A stretch of DNA of 64,000 nt from Halomonas sp. GFAJ-1. Its GTDB lineage: Bacteria; Pseudomonadota; Gammaproteobacteria; Pseudomonadales; Halomonadaceae. A program made the translations under genes and the position numbers. The stretch spans positions 2,294,001 to 2,358,000 of the forward strand of contig CP016490.1 in assembly GCA_002966495.1 (NCBI GenBank), read 5' to 3'. Position 1 is the stretch's first letter, and every line of letters starts with the position of its first letter. Below are positions 9,402 through 17,626 of the stretch, piece by piece. The notes below the pieces were generated by a model. That model made no database searches. It saw only the letters and a list, made by a program, of their open reading frames with translations, and had not been told where the DNA came from.

Positions 9402-9538
9402 CGTAAGATAGTCAGTTCGTAAGCAAGTGTTTTCGAGTGGCCGGTTGACCAGGCCTTTCGGGCAACAAGATTGCGGCGTAGCACCAGTAGGGCACGCCAT
9501 TAATAACCAACCCCAACGACAGTTTTAGGGAGAGCAAC

Positions 9539-9787
9539 ATGTCCAAAGGGCAGTCCCTTCAAGACCCGTACCTGAATATTTTGCGCAAGGAGCGCATTCC
9601 GGTCTCTATCTTCCTGGTAAACGGCATTAAGCTGCAAGGCCAGATTGAATCGTTTGACCAGTTTGTCATCTTGTTGCGTAATACCGTCAGTCAGATGGTT
9701 TATAAACATGCTATTTCTACGGTAGTGCCCTCGCGCAATGTGCGCTTGCCAGCACAAGATCCAGCCGCGCCTGACGCGGACATCTAA
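9539..9787 (+). CDS. hfq: RNA-binding chaperone Hfq
   Basis: Hfq forms a hexameric Sm-like ring that pairs small RNAs with mRNAs. The 82-residue product contains the Sm1 region (about residues 9-50, including QDPYLN and VSIFLVNGIKLQGQ) and the Sm2 motif YKHAISTVVPSR with the conserved KH pair. The short tail (PAQDPAAPDADI) is acidic and much shorter than the E. coli C-terminus, similar to Pseudomonas. GGGAG upstream of ATG 9539 is the ribosome binding site. A TTGACC hexamer at 9445-9450 could be the -35 box of an hfq promoter, but the matching -10 (CAAGAT) is poor. Confidence 0.97.
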   Translation: MSKGQSLQDPYLNILRKERIPVSIFLVNGIKLQGQIESFDQFVILLRNTVSQMVYKHAISTVVPSRNVRLPAQDPAAPDADI

Positions 9788-9823
9788 GCCCGCTGGATAG
9801 CAAGAGAGTCTATGAGGTATTGA

Positions 9824-11134
9824 TTGTTTTTTGAACGCCCAGATGCCGGTGAAACGGCAGTACTTGTTCACGTTGACTTCCATGATGAACAAGCACGTGA
9901 AGACCCGGGTGAGTTCTTGGAACTCGTGCGCTCTGCTGGTGCAGAGCCCGCGACATTGCTCACAGCTAGCCGCCAGCGTCCTGATTCCCGTACGTTCATA
10001 GGGACAGGTAAGTTGGAGGAGCTGCGGGCAATGCTCGCTGCTCACGAAGCCGAACTGGTGATCTTCAACCACACGTTAAAACCTTCCCAAGAGCGCAATC
10101 TTGAGCGTGAGCTTAAGTGTCGTGTGCTTGACCGTACTGGCTTGATACTTGATATCTTCGCGCAGCGGGCAAGAACTCACGAAGGCAAACTGCAAGTAGA
10201 GCTTGCCCAGCTTGAATACATGTCTACGCGCCTTATTCGCGGGTGGACTCACCTTGAGCGCCAGAAAGGCGGTATTGGCCTCCGTGGCCCTGGTGAAACT
10301 CAGCTTGAAACCGACCGTCGCTTGTTGCGTGTTCGCATTAAATCGATCCATAAGCGACTGGATAAAGTGCGCAGCCAGCGCGAGCAGAACCGTCGCGCTC
10401 GCTCGCGGGCAGAAATCCACAGTGTATCGCTGGTAGGCTATACCAACGCGGGTAAGTCAACGTTGTTTAATGCGTTGACGAACGCTGAGGTATACGCGGC
10501 TGACCAACTATTCGCGACGCTCGATCCAACGCTTAGGCGCCTTGAAATTGAAGATGTTGGTCCCGTTGTGTTGGCCGATACGGTAGGCTTTATTCGTCAT
10601 CTTCCCCATAAGTTGGTCGAGGCGTTTCGTGCCACCTTGCAAGAGGCGGCCGAAGCATCGCTGTTGGTGCATGTGATTGATGCGGCTGACCCAGACAGAG
10701 ACTTGAACGTAGAGCAAGTGAATCGCGTTCTAGAAGAAATAGGCGCCGACAGTGTGCCTGTTCTTAAGGTCATGAATAAAATTGATAGGTTGGATAGTGC
10801 GCCACGCATCGAGCGCGATGGCCACGGTTCACCTGAAGTTGTTTGGCTGTCTGCTCAGCAAGGTCAAGGGTTAGAATTGCTACATGAAGCGCTAACCGAG
10901 CGCCTGGCAAATGATGTTATCGGCTTTTCGCTGACGCTTTCGCCTGAGCAGGGCAAATTAAGAGCGGGACTGCATGAATTAAACGCTGTACGGGAAGAGT
11001 CTTTTGACGAGCATGGGCACTCAGTATTAGATGTGCGTTTGCCAAGGCGAGACTTTAATCAGCTAATGGCCCAGCTAGGCGAGCGCGCTAATACCTATTT
11101 ACCGCAAGCGCTGCGCGAAACTGATGAATGGTAG
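9824..11134 (+). CDS. hflX: Ribosome-associated GTPase HflX
   Basis: HflX is a GTPase that binds the 50S subunit and splits stalled or stressed ribosomes. The N-terminal HflX domain with the GTGKLEEL nucleotide-binding segment precedes a helical region and the G domain: GYTNAGKSTLFNAL (G1), DTVGFIRHLP (G3) and NKID (G4). The start is an unusual TTG at 9824 (MFFERPDAGE), supported by GAGGT about 6 bases upstream and by alignment with the E. coli N-terminus (MFDRYDAGE); the only nearby ATG (9812) is out of frame. It lies 36 bases after hfq. Confidence 0.95.
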   Translation: MFFERPDAGETAVLVHVDFHDEQAREDPGEFLELVRSAGAEPATLLTASRQRPDSRTFIGTGKLEELRAMLAAHEAELVIFNHTLKPSQERNLERELKCRVLDRTGLILDIFAQRARTHEGKLQVELAQLEYMSTRLIRGWTHLERQKGGIGLRGPGETQLETDRRLLRVRIKSIHKRLDKVRSQREQNRRARSRAEIHSVSLVGYTNAGKSTLFNALTNAEVYAADQLFATLDPTLRRLEIEDVGPVVLADTVGFIRHLPHKLVEAFRATLQEAAEASLLVHVIDAADPDRDLNVEQVNRVLEEIGADSVPVLKVMNKIDRLDSAPRIERDGHGSPEVVWLSAQQGQGLELLHEALTERLANDVIGFSLTLSPEQGKLRAGLHELNAVREESFDEHGHSVLDVRLPRRDFNQLMAQLGERANTYLPQALRETDEW

Positions 11135-11298
11135 CTTTTGACGCTGATAGTAGGCCCTAGCAACACGCCTGCTTTCAGTTTTTATCTACTTGTTTGTAGA
11201 AAAATGGTACAAGATTGATATAGCAATAATATTAAAAAGCACGACGGCCCTTTCTGAACAAGGCCGCGTGTAGGTGAACACCTTAGTGGAGACGAAGT

Positions 11299-12573
11299 AT
11301 GGCCTGGAACGAGCCTGGTGGTGGTAACCAGCACGACCCCTGGAGCAGCGGTGGCCGACGCGGTAATAACAGCGGCGGAGATCGTGGTGGCAACGGCGGT
11401 AATAATGGTGGCAATAACGGAGGTAACAACGGCGGCAATAATCAAGGGCCTCCCGACCTTGACGAAGCGCTAAAGAAATTCCAAGACAAGCTTAACGGTA
11501 TGTTAGGCGGTGGCAAAAAAGGGGGTGGTGGTAAAGGGAGTGGTAAAGGGGATGGTGGTAAGCCCCGCAACTCCTTGGCCCTACCCGGTCTGCTGGTTAT
11601 TGTTGCCTTGGCTATCTGGGCTGCGTCAGGCTTCTATTTGGTTGACCAATCGGAACGCGGTGTCGTGCTACGCTTTGGTGAATACCAGGGCATTGTCGAC
11701 CCTGGCTTACAATGGAACCCACCGCTTATTGATGATGTGCGCATGGTGAACGTGACGCGGGTGCGTTCAGTATCGCAAACCCAATCAATGCTTACCCGCG
11801 ATGAGAACATCGTCGAAGTGGAAATTTCCGCTCAGTACCAAGTGGCTAACCCGCGTGATTTCGTACTTAACGTTCGAGATCCAGGGCTTTCTATCGAGAA
11901 TGCTCTGGACTCCGCACTGCGTCACGTAGTGGGTGGCACCGACATGATTGATATTTTGACATCGGGTCGTGAAATTCTAGGTAGCTCGGTGGCAAGCCGT
12001 CTTCAGTCTTACCTAGACGCCTATGGAGCAGGTATTCGTCTACAAACCATCAACATTGAGTCAACCTCAGCGCCCGAACCGGTTATTGATGCCTTTGATG
12101 ACGTTATTCGTGCTCGTGAAGATCGTCAGCGTACGATTAACGAAGGTATGGCGTATGCCAACGCTATTATTCCAGCTGCACAGGGTCAGGCGCAGCGTGT
12201 GGTAGAGCAGGGGCAGGGTTATCGCGAGTCGGTAGTTGCTGAAGCACAGGGTCAGGCTAACCGCTTTAATGCGCTGTTAACCGAGTATCAAAATTCGCCC
12301 GCGATTATGCGCGAGCGTATGTACCTGGATGCTATTGAAGAGGTCTTCGGTAACACACCTAAGGTCTTGCTAGATATTAGTGAAAATGCACCACTGATGT
12401 ATCTGCCCTTAGATCAAATGAGAGGCGGTTCAAGTGGCGGTAGCTCTAGCAGTAGTAACAGCAGCAGTAATAGCAGTGAGGCGATTGATCCGCGCGTATT
12501 AGATTCTCTGCGCAGTGGTCAAGGTAGTTCGTCGTCCTCAGGTAATAGCTCCATTCGCAGGGAGGGCCGCTAA
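11299..12573 (+). CDS. hflK: HflK, membrane subunit of the HflKC FtsH-modulator complex
   Basis: HflK is a SPFH/prohibitin-family inner-membrane protein that with HflC forms a large cage around the FtsH protease. A Gly/Asn/Lys-rich cytoplasmic N-terminus (residues 1-92, with a tandem NNGG tract) precedes one membrane helix (about 94-113). The SPFH domain follows (starting SERGVVLRFGEY), then an Ala/Glu/Gln-rich helical region and a Ser-rich tail (about 370-424). Length is 424 residues. The start is ATG 11299. The gene abuts hflC directly, the hflC ATG beginning at the next base, so the two subunits are probably coupled in translation. Confidence 0.95.
   Translation: MAWNEPGGGNQHDPWSSGGRRGNNSGGDRGGNGGNNGGNNGGNNGGNNQGPPDLDEALKKFQDKLNGMLGGGKKGGGGKGSGKGDGGKPRNSLALPGLLVIVALAIWAASGFYLVDQSERGVVLRFGEYQGIVDPGLQWNPPLIDDVRMVNVTRVRSVSQTQSMLTRDENIVEVEISAQYQVANPRDFVLNVRDPGLSIENALDSALRHVVGGTDMIDILTSGREILGSSVASRLQSYLDAYGAGIRLQTINIESTSAPEPVIDAFDDVIRAREDRQRTINEGMAYANAIIPAAQGQAQRVVEQGQGYRESVVAEAQGQANRFNALLTEYQNSPAIMRERMYLDAIEEVFGNTPKVLLDISENAPLMYLPLDQMRGGSSGGSSSSSNSSSNSSEAIDPRVLDSLRSGQGSSSSSGNSSIRREGR
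11401..11442 (+). repeat. In-frame 12-bp degenerate repeat in hflK coding for NNGG units
   Basis: Three and a half tandem units of the form AAY-AAY-GGN-GGN encode NNGG repeats at residues 35-48 of HflK. The units differ at third codon positions, so the array is not freshly amplified. The repeat keeps the frame whatever its copy number, and it lies in the flexible cytoplasmic tail before the membrane helix. Confidence 0.85.
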
Positions 12574-13458
12574 ATGATTAATAATCGATCCCTGCTAATC
12601 GTAGGTGGCCTTGCCGCCGTGGCATGGTTGGCCAGTAACAGCCTGTATGTGGTGGATGAAACCGAACGTGCTGTTAAGCTCCGTTTTGGTGAGGTTATTG
12701 AAGAGAATATCCAGCCGGGTCTGCACACCAAAATACCGATTGCTCAAACAATCCGTAAGTTTGATACCCGTCTGCTTACGTTGGATACCGACACAAGTCG
12801 TTACCTGACCCTTGAGCAGAAAGCTGTCATCGTTGATTCCTACGTAAAATGGCAGGTAATCAACCCGACACGTTACTACGAAGCGACTGCGGGCGATGAG
12901 TTGATGGCTATTCGCCTGATTCAGCCGCGTGTCGACGAGAGCCTACGTAACGAGTTTGGTCGACTTAACTTGCAGGAAATCATTGCAGAACGTCGTGATG
13001 ACCTGATGACAGGGCCAACATCTGAACTCGACGAGCTAATGCGTGAAGAACTGGGTGTGGCGATACGTGATATCCGTATCAAGCGTATTGACCTCCCGCA
13101 AGATGTTTCGGCGGCGGTATTTGAGCGGATGCGCTCTGAGCGTGAGCGTGAAGCCCGTGAGTGGCGTGCTCAGGGTCAAGAAGAGGCCGAGCGGATTCGC
13201 GCCAATGCGGATCGCCGTCGTCAGGTACTGCTAGCCCAAGCTAACGAGCGTTCTGAAACGCTGCGTGGTGAGGGTGATGCCGAAGCGGCCGCTATCTTCT
13301 CCCAGGCGTATAGCCAGGATCAGGAGTTCTTCGCTTTCTGGCGTAGCTTGAACGCTTATCGTGAAAGCTTCGCGGGCGATAACAACTTGCTGGTGCTTGA
13401 GCCAGATAGCGATTTCTTCCGCTACCTGCGCAGCGCAGCGCCCAACACCGGCGAGTAA
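12574..13458 (+). CDS. hflC: HflC, membrane subunit of the HflKC FtsH-modulator complex
   Basis: HflC partners HflK in regulating FtsH. The 294-residue product has an N-terminal membrane helix (about residues 5-24), the SPFH/Band-7 domain beginning TERAVKLRFGEV, and a long charged helix rich in Arg, Glu and Ala (about 185-240, containing RMRSEREREAREWR). The start codon immediately follows the hflK stop. In Pseudomonas a small DUF2065 gene usually follows; none is present here, and two hairpins occupy the 199 bases before hisZ. Confidence 0.95.
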   Translation: MINNRSLLIVGGLAAVAWLASNSLYVVDETERAVKLRFGEVIEENIQPGLHTKIPIAQTIRKFDTRLLTLDTDTSRYLTLEQKAVIVDSYVKWQVINPTRYYEATAGDELMAIRLIQPRVDESLRNEFGRLNLQEIIAERRDDLMTGPTSELDELMREELGVAIRDIRIKRIDLPQDVSAAVFERMRSEREREAREWRAQGQEEAERIRANADRRRQVLLAQANERSETLRGEGDAEAAAIFSQAYSQDQEFFAFWRSLNAYRESFAGDNNLLVLEPDSDFFRYLRSAAPNTGE

Positions 13459-13470
13459 GTTTGCTGCCGG

Positions 13471-13505
13471 AACCCCAGCAGGCATGATGCATGACTGCTG
13501 GGGTT
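13471..13505. other. Perfect 10-bp inverted repeat after hflC
   Basis: AACCCCAGCA at 13471-13480 is the exact reverse complement of TGCTGGGGTT at 13496-13505, with a 15-base loop. No run of T follows, so it is not a classical intrinsic terminator. It may protect the 3' end of the hfl transcript or assist the terminator 34 bases further on. Confidence 0.5.
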
Positions 13506-13538
13506 CATCTGGCGCACAAACGTGATAGACTTTATTGA

Positions 13539-13560
13539 CCGGGCGTCGCCCGGTTTTTTT
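13539..13560 (+). terminator. Intrinsic terminator between hflC and hisZ
   Basis: CCGGGC (13539-13544) and GCCCGG (13548-13553) form a GC-only stem with a 3-base loop, followed by seven T residues (13554-13560). It should end the hfl transcript, so hisZ-purA probably has its own promoter in the about 100 bases before 13658. Confidence 0.8.
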
Positions 13561-13657
13561 GTGGCCCTCGTTTCACTAATGCTCTCCTGGATGCGCATCT
13601 AACGCGTAGCAGAGGGGCTGGGTAGAAGGGCCTTCATCGTCTCGCAGGATTGTTCAC

Positions 13658-14851
13658 ATGACCATCGCTGACCGCTGGCTACTGCCCGACGGCATGGATG
13701 AGGTGCTGCCGCCTCAGGCAAGCCGCATGGAAGAGCTGCGCCGTGCGCTGCTTGATCTCTACCATTGCTGGGGCTACGACCAAGTAATGCCGCCGCCGGT
13801 GGAGTTTTTGGACTCTTTGCTCACCGGTACCGGCACCGATTTAGATCTCCAGACGTTTAAGCTGACAGATCAATTAACCGGCCGCATGATGGGGGCGTCT
13901 GCTGATGTTACCCCACAGGTAGCGCGTATGGACGCTCATTCGCTAAAGCGTCAAGGGCCGGTGCGTCTGTGCTACTGCACTAATGTGCTACGTGCCAAAG
14001 CTGACCAGCACCAAGGCGGGCGTAGCCCGGTTCAAGTAGGCGTTGAGCTGTTCGGTCATGCAGGCTTGGAGGCTGACGGCGAAATTATTCATTTGGCGCT
14101 GTCTAGCCTAAAAGCCGCTGGGGCTGAAGAGGTCCACTTAGCGCTAGGCCATATTGGCATCTACCGGAGTCTGGTAGAAGCAGCTGCGTTGAGCGATGAG
14201 CAAGAGCGAGGGCTGTTTGCAGCGCTGGCGTTAAAGTCGCCCGGGCAGTTGGCTGAGCAGGTCAGTGCTAGTGTTAGTGACCCCGTGCTGGCCGATATGC
14301 TAATGGCGCTGGGCGAACTGCATGGCGATGCAAGCGTGCTGGGCGAGGCCCGCGAGCGTTTTGCTGGTGCGCCTGCCTCAGTGACCGCAGCGCTTGATCA
14401 GTTAGAGGCGCTCTATAAAGGAGTGTTGGCACGTTTTGATGTATCGCTCTATTTTGATCTAGCAGAGTTGCGCGGCTATCAATACCACACGGGTATGATG
14501 TTTGCGGCTTATGTACCAGGCTATGGACATGCGCTTGCAAAAGGCGGACGCTACGACGATACGGGCCGTGCCTTTGGTAGAGCGCGACCAGCGACTGGCT
14601 TTTCAATGGATTTAAAACAGCTGGCATCGTTGTCGTTAGCATCACCTAGCGGTGGGGCTGTTTGGGCGCCTGCCCAAGAAGAGGAGTCGCTTAACACGGC
14701 CATTGCTGCGCTACGCGAGCAGGGTGAACGCGTTATTCAAGCGCTGCCTGGGCAGCGTACTGGGCCGGCGGAGCACAGTTGTGACCGCCGTCTTGAGTTT
14801 ATTGATGGCCGTTGGCAGACAACGGCCCTGACACAAGAGACGAGTGCATAA
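13658..14851 (+). CDS. hisZ: ATP phosphoribosyltransferase regulatory subunit HisZ
   Basis: HisZ is a catalytically inactive histidyl-tRNA synthetase paralogue that activates the short form of HisG, the first enzyme of histidine biosynthesis. The 397-residue protein has the class II synthetase-like core: a GYDQVMPPPVEF segment, ADVTPQVARMDA (motif 2 region), and GYQYHTGMMFAAY with GGRYDD near residue 290. It lacks the anticodon-binding domain expected of a true HisRS. The start is ATG 13658 with AGGA upstream, and the stop overlaps the purA start by one base. Its partner, a short HisG, lies at 57286 in this window. Confidence 0.93.
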   Translation: MTIADRWLLPDGMDEVLPPQASRMEELRRALLDLYHCWGYDQVMPPPVEFLDSLLTGTGTDLDLQTFKLTDQLTGRMMGASADVTPQVARMDAHSLKRQGPVRLCYCTNVLRAKADQHQGGRSPVQVGVELFGHAGLEADGEIIHLALSSLKAAGAEEVHLALGHIGIYRSLVEAAALSDEQERGLFAALALKSPGQLAEQVSASVSDPVLADMLMALGELHGDASVLGEARERFAGAPASVTAALDQLEALYKGVLARFDVSLYFDLAELRGYQYHTGMMFAAYVPGYGHALAKGGRYDDTGRAFGRARPATGFSMDLKQLASLSLASPSGGAVWAPAQEEESLNTAIAALREQGERVIQALPGQRTGPAEHSCDRRLEFIDGRWQTTALTQETSA

Positions 14852-16146
14852 TGGGTAAGAATGTCGTAGTCCTGGGTACCCAGTGGGGCGATGAAGGTAA
14901 AGGTAAAATTGTCGACCTGCTTACCGAGTCAGCCTCAGCGGTTGTTCGCTTCCAAGGCGGCCATAATGCTGGTCACACGCTGGTGATTGACGGTGAAAAA
15001 ACAGTTCTTCACCTGATTCCCTCAGGCGTGTTGCGTCCCGGCAAAACCTGCGTAATTGGCAACGGTGTGGTGCTATCGCCCGAAGCGCTCATCAAAGAGA
15101 TTCGCGAATTGGAAGCCAAAGGTGTGCCGGTGCGTGAGCGCCTGCGCCTTTCGCCTGCCTGTCCGCTAATTCTGCCTTATCACGTTCGCTTGGACCAAGC
15201 GCGTGAAAAAGCCCGCGGCGTGGCCAAAATTGGCACTACCGGGCGTGGCATTGGCCCTGCCTATGAGGATAAAGTGGCGCGCCGTGGCCTGCGTTTGGGC
15301 GATATGCTTCACCGCGAACGTTTTGCTTCCAAGCTTGGCGAAGTGCTGGATTACCACAACTTCGTCCTGGTGAACTACCACGGTGAAGAGGCGGTAGACT
15401 TCCAGGAAGTATTGGACAGCGCCATGCAAATGGCTGAAGAGCTTCGCCCGATGGTGACCGATACGGTCAGCATGGTGCATGACCTTCGTAAAGCGGGTGA
15501 TAATATTCTGTTTGAAGGCGCCCAGGGCTCGCTGCTGGATATCGACCACGGCACCTATCCCTACGTAACCAGTTCCAACACCACCGCAGGTGGTACGGCA
15601 ACCGGATCAGGCGTTGGCCCGCTATACCTGGATTACGTGCTGGGTATCACTAAGGCGTACACCACCCGCGTTGGTTCCGGTCCGTTCCCTACCGAGTTAT
15701 TTGACGTTGACGGACGCCACCTGGCCGAGCGTGGGCATGAGTTCGGTGCCACCACTGGCCGCCCGCGTCGCTGTGGCTGGTTTGACGCCGTAGCGCTGCG
15801 TCACGCGGTGCAAATCAACTCGGTATCAGGTATCTGTTTAACTAAGCTTGATGTACTGGACGGCTTGGAAAATATCCGCGTGTGCGTTGGCTATCGTAGT
15901 AAAGATGGTGAAGTGCTGGATAATCCGGTTGATTCGGAAGGCTACGAGGCAATCGAGCCGCTTTACCATGACCTACCAGGCTGGAAAGAGTCTACGCTGG
16001 GCGCTAAACGCGTAGAGGATTTGCCTGCTAACGCTCGTGCGTATATCAGCTTCTTAGAAGAGCAGGTAGGCACCAGCATTGACATTATTTCCACTGGACC
16101 TGATCGTGTCGAAACTATTGTGCTGCGTAACCCATTTCACGACTAA
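14851..16146 (+). CDS. purA: Adenylosuccinate synthetase
   Basis: PurA makes adenylosuccinate from IMP, aspartate and GTP, the first committed step to AMP. The glycine-rich GTQWGDEGKGK motif at the N-terminus contains the catalytic Asp and P-loop; GGHNAGHT, IGTTGRGIGPAYEDK, GAQGSLLDIDHGTYPYVTSS and TTTGRPRR-like (ATTGRPRRCGWFD) blocks follow in the family order. I use ATG 14851, which overlaps the hisZ stop codon by one base and gives 431 residues. An in-frame start 39 bases upstream would add a tail with no family counterpart. Confidence 0.97.
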   Translation: MGKNVVVLGTQWGDEGKGKIVDLLTESASAVVRFQGGHNAGHTLVIDGEKTVLHLIPSGVLRPGKTCVIGNGVVLSPEALIKEIRELEAKGVPVRERLRLSPACPLILPYHVRLDQAREKARGVAKIGTTGRGIGPAYEDKVARRGLRLGDMLHRERFASKLGEVLDYHNFVLVNYHGEEAVDFQEVLDSAMQMAEELRPMVTDTVSMVHDLRKAGDNILFEGAQGSLLDIDHGTYPYVTSSNTTAGGTATGSGVGPLYLDYVLGITKAYTTRVGSGPFPTELFDVDGRHLAERGHEFGATTGRPRRCGWFDAVALRHAVQINSVSGICLTKLDVLDGLENIRVCVGYRSKDGEVLDNPVDSEGYEAIEPLYHDLPGWKESTLGAKRVEDLPANARAYISFLEEQVGTSIDIISTGPDRVETIVLRNPFHD

Positions 16147-16199
16147 GAATACGTTGTGATTTAGCAGCATAAAGTAAGTCGCGTTAAGCTGCGTAAGCA

Positions 16200-16235
16200 A
16201 AGGAAGGGGCGATTTGATCGCCCCTTCCTTTTTTT
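16200..16235 (+). terminator. Strong intrinsic terminator after purA
   Basis: A perfect 14-bp stem (16200-16213 with 16217-16230) closes on a 3-base loop and is followed by five further T residues, the stem itself ending in TT. It ends the nnr-to-purA run. It lies 14 bases from the cobO stop on the opposite strand. Confidence 0.92.
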
Positions 16236-16249
16236 AGCGGCACAGAACG

Positions 16250-16849
16250 TTAGAAATCGATACCGCGGCGTGCCTGTAGGCCGTTATTGAAGGCATGACG
16301 CACTTCCTGCATTTCAGTCACTGTGTCTGCCATGGCCACCAGCTCACGGTGGGCATTACGCCCAGTCATAATCACAGTCTGTTCCGCAGGACGATTGATG
16401 AGCGCCTGCTTAACGGTGGCAATATCTAAATATCCGAACTTCAGCATATAGGTAATTTCATCTAGCACAACTAAGTAGGTGTCAGGGTCGGCGAGCATTT
16501 TCTCCGCCTCTTGCCATACCGCTTGGCAAGCCTGGGTGTCAGCCTCTCGGTTTTGGGTATCCCAAGTAAAGCCAGTGGCCATAATTTCAACGCTTAAATT
16601 TGGGTCTTCCTCCAAACGGTTGCGCTCACCGCACTCCCACTGGCCTTTAATGAACTGCACCACACCTACTTTATAGCCGTACCCTAGCGCCCGGGTAACG
16701 GTGCCCCAGGCAGCCGTTGTTTTGCCTTTGCCGTTGCCAGTATTTACCAGCAGCAGCCCACGCTGCTCAGTGGCATTGGCCACTTTTTCATCTACGCGGG
16801 CTTTCAGTTTTTCCATGGACGCCTTGTGGCGTGCATCGCGATCACTCAT
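16250..16849 (-). CDS. cobO: Corrinoid adenosyltransferase (CobO/BtuR family)
   Basis: The enzyme transfers adenosyl from ATP to the cobalt of corrinoids to give adenosylcobalamin precursors. The 199-residue product matches BtuR closely: the P-loop NTGNGKGKTTAAWG, then VGVVQFIKGQW, MATGFTWDTQNREAD, a Walker-B-like VVLDEITYM, and ITGRNAHRELVAMADTVTEM. It starts at ATG 16849, where the upstream minus-strand sequence gives CAGGAG. No other cobalamin gene is nearby, so salvage rather than de novo synthesis is suggested locally. The family is sometimes called CobA in enterobacteria. Confidence 0.94.
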   Translation of the reverse strand: MSDRDARHKASMEKLKARVDEKVANATEQRGLLLVNTGNGKGKTTAAWGTVTRALGYGYKVGVVQFIKGQWECGERNRLEEDPNLSVEIMATGFTWDTQNREADTQACQAVWQEAEKMLADPDTYLVVLDEITYMLKFGYLDIATVKQALINRPAEQTVIMTGRNAHRELVAMADTVTEMQEVRHAFNNGLQARRGIDF

Positions 16850-17060
16850 GGTGGCTCCTGGGTGCTTGGTTAGCTTGACGTTGGTTAGGGTAAGCGATCT
16901 TTAAGGAATTAACACCATTGCGCATAAGGTTTGTATAAAATTGCTTGTTGCTTGGATAAGTGTTTGCCTAACTAAAAATCTCGCTGTTTAGGAAGAGGAT
17001 TAGCCGGGCAGGGGCTTGCTGCTCTAGAATAGTGGGTCATGTCTTGTCAGGAATTACGCC

Positions 17061-17546
17061 ATGCCCTCATTTGATATTGTGTCCGAATTTGATCAGCACG
17101 AAGCATCTAACGCCGTTGACCAAGCAAATCGCGAAGTCCAAACCCGTTTTGATTTTAAAGGGGTCGATGCAAGCTTTACTCTGGAAGGCGAGAAAGTTCA
17201 GCTGGAAGCGGAAGTCGATTTTCAGCTCAAACAGATGATTGAAGTGCTGCGCAACCGTTTGATTGCCCGTGGTATTGACGCCCGTTGCATGGATATTCAA
17301 GACGCGCTGCTTTCGGGCGTTAAAGCACGCCAGGAAGTGGTGCTTAAGCAAGGGCTTGACCCGGCAGAAGCCAAAGATGTGGTGAAGCGCATCAAAGCTA
17401 GCAAATTAAAAGTACAGGCTCAGATCCAGGGCGAAAAAGTACGTGTGACGGGTAAAAAGCGCGACGACTTGCAAAACGTGATGGCGCTGCTGCGTGGCGA
17501 AGAAGGTCCTGAGTTGCCGCTGCAGTTTGATAACTTCCGCGATTAA
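17061..17546 (+). CDS. yajQ: YajQ family nucleotide-binding protein
   Basis: YajQ proteins bind nucleotides, with cyclic-di-GMP binding shown for some Pseudomonas and Xanthomonas members. The 161-residue product shows the two ferredoxin-like halves: MPSFDIVSEFD at the start, REVQTRFDFKGVDASF, then a C-terminal SKLKVQAQIQGEKVRVTGKKRDDLQ block and the family ending FDNFRD. A ribosome binding site AGGAA lies 7-11 bases before ATG 17061. The 211-base gap shared with cobO contains TTAACA (16909-16914) and TATAAA (16934-16939) with a long 19-base spacer, a possible weak promoter. Confidence 0.93.
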   Translation: MPSFDIVSEFDQHEASNAVDQANREVQTRFDFKGVDASFTLEGEKVQLEAEVDFQLKQMIEVLRNRLIARGIDARCMDIQDALLSGVKARQEVVLKQGLDPAEAKDVVKRIKASKLKVQAQIQGEKVRVTGKKRDDLQNVMALLRGEEGPELPLQFDNFRD

Positions 17547-17569
17547 TCTGCACGCTACTCATTTGATGC

Positions 17570-17593
17570 GATAGCGCCCGATGCGGCGCTATC
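17570..17593. other. Perfect hairpin between yajQ and pepN
   Basis: GATAGCGCC (17570-17578) and GGCGCTATC (17585-17593) form a 9-bp perfect stem with a 6-base loop. There is no T tract, so it is either a Rho-assisted 3' end for yajQ or part of the pepN leader; the pepN start is 34 bases on. Confidence 0.5.
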
Positions 17594-17626
17594 CTCCCAC
17601 TTAAAAGCTTACAGGAGTCACGCACT

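Noticed and set aside
9445..9472. Possible hfq promoter (TTGACC with CAAGAT or AAGATT)
   Set aside because: The -35 is good but the -10 is poor at either spacing, so I mention it only under hfq.
9500..10072. A 190-residue open frame on the minus strand across hfq and hflX
   Set aside because: It lies wholly antisense to two certain genes, has no recognisable motif, and no ribosome binding site; it is a by-product of codon bias.
11401..11442. Possible CRISPR-like or intergenic repeat array
   Set aside because: The repeats are contiguous, in frame and coding within hflK, with no spacers.
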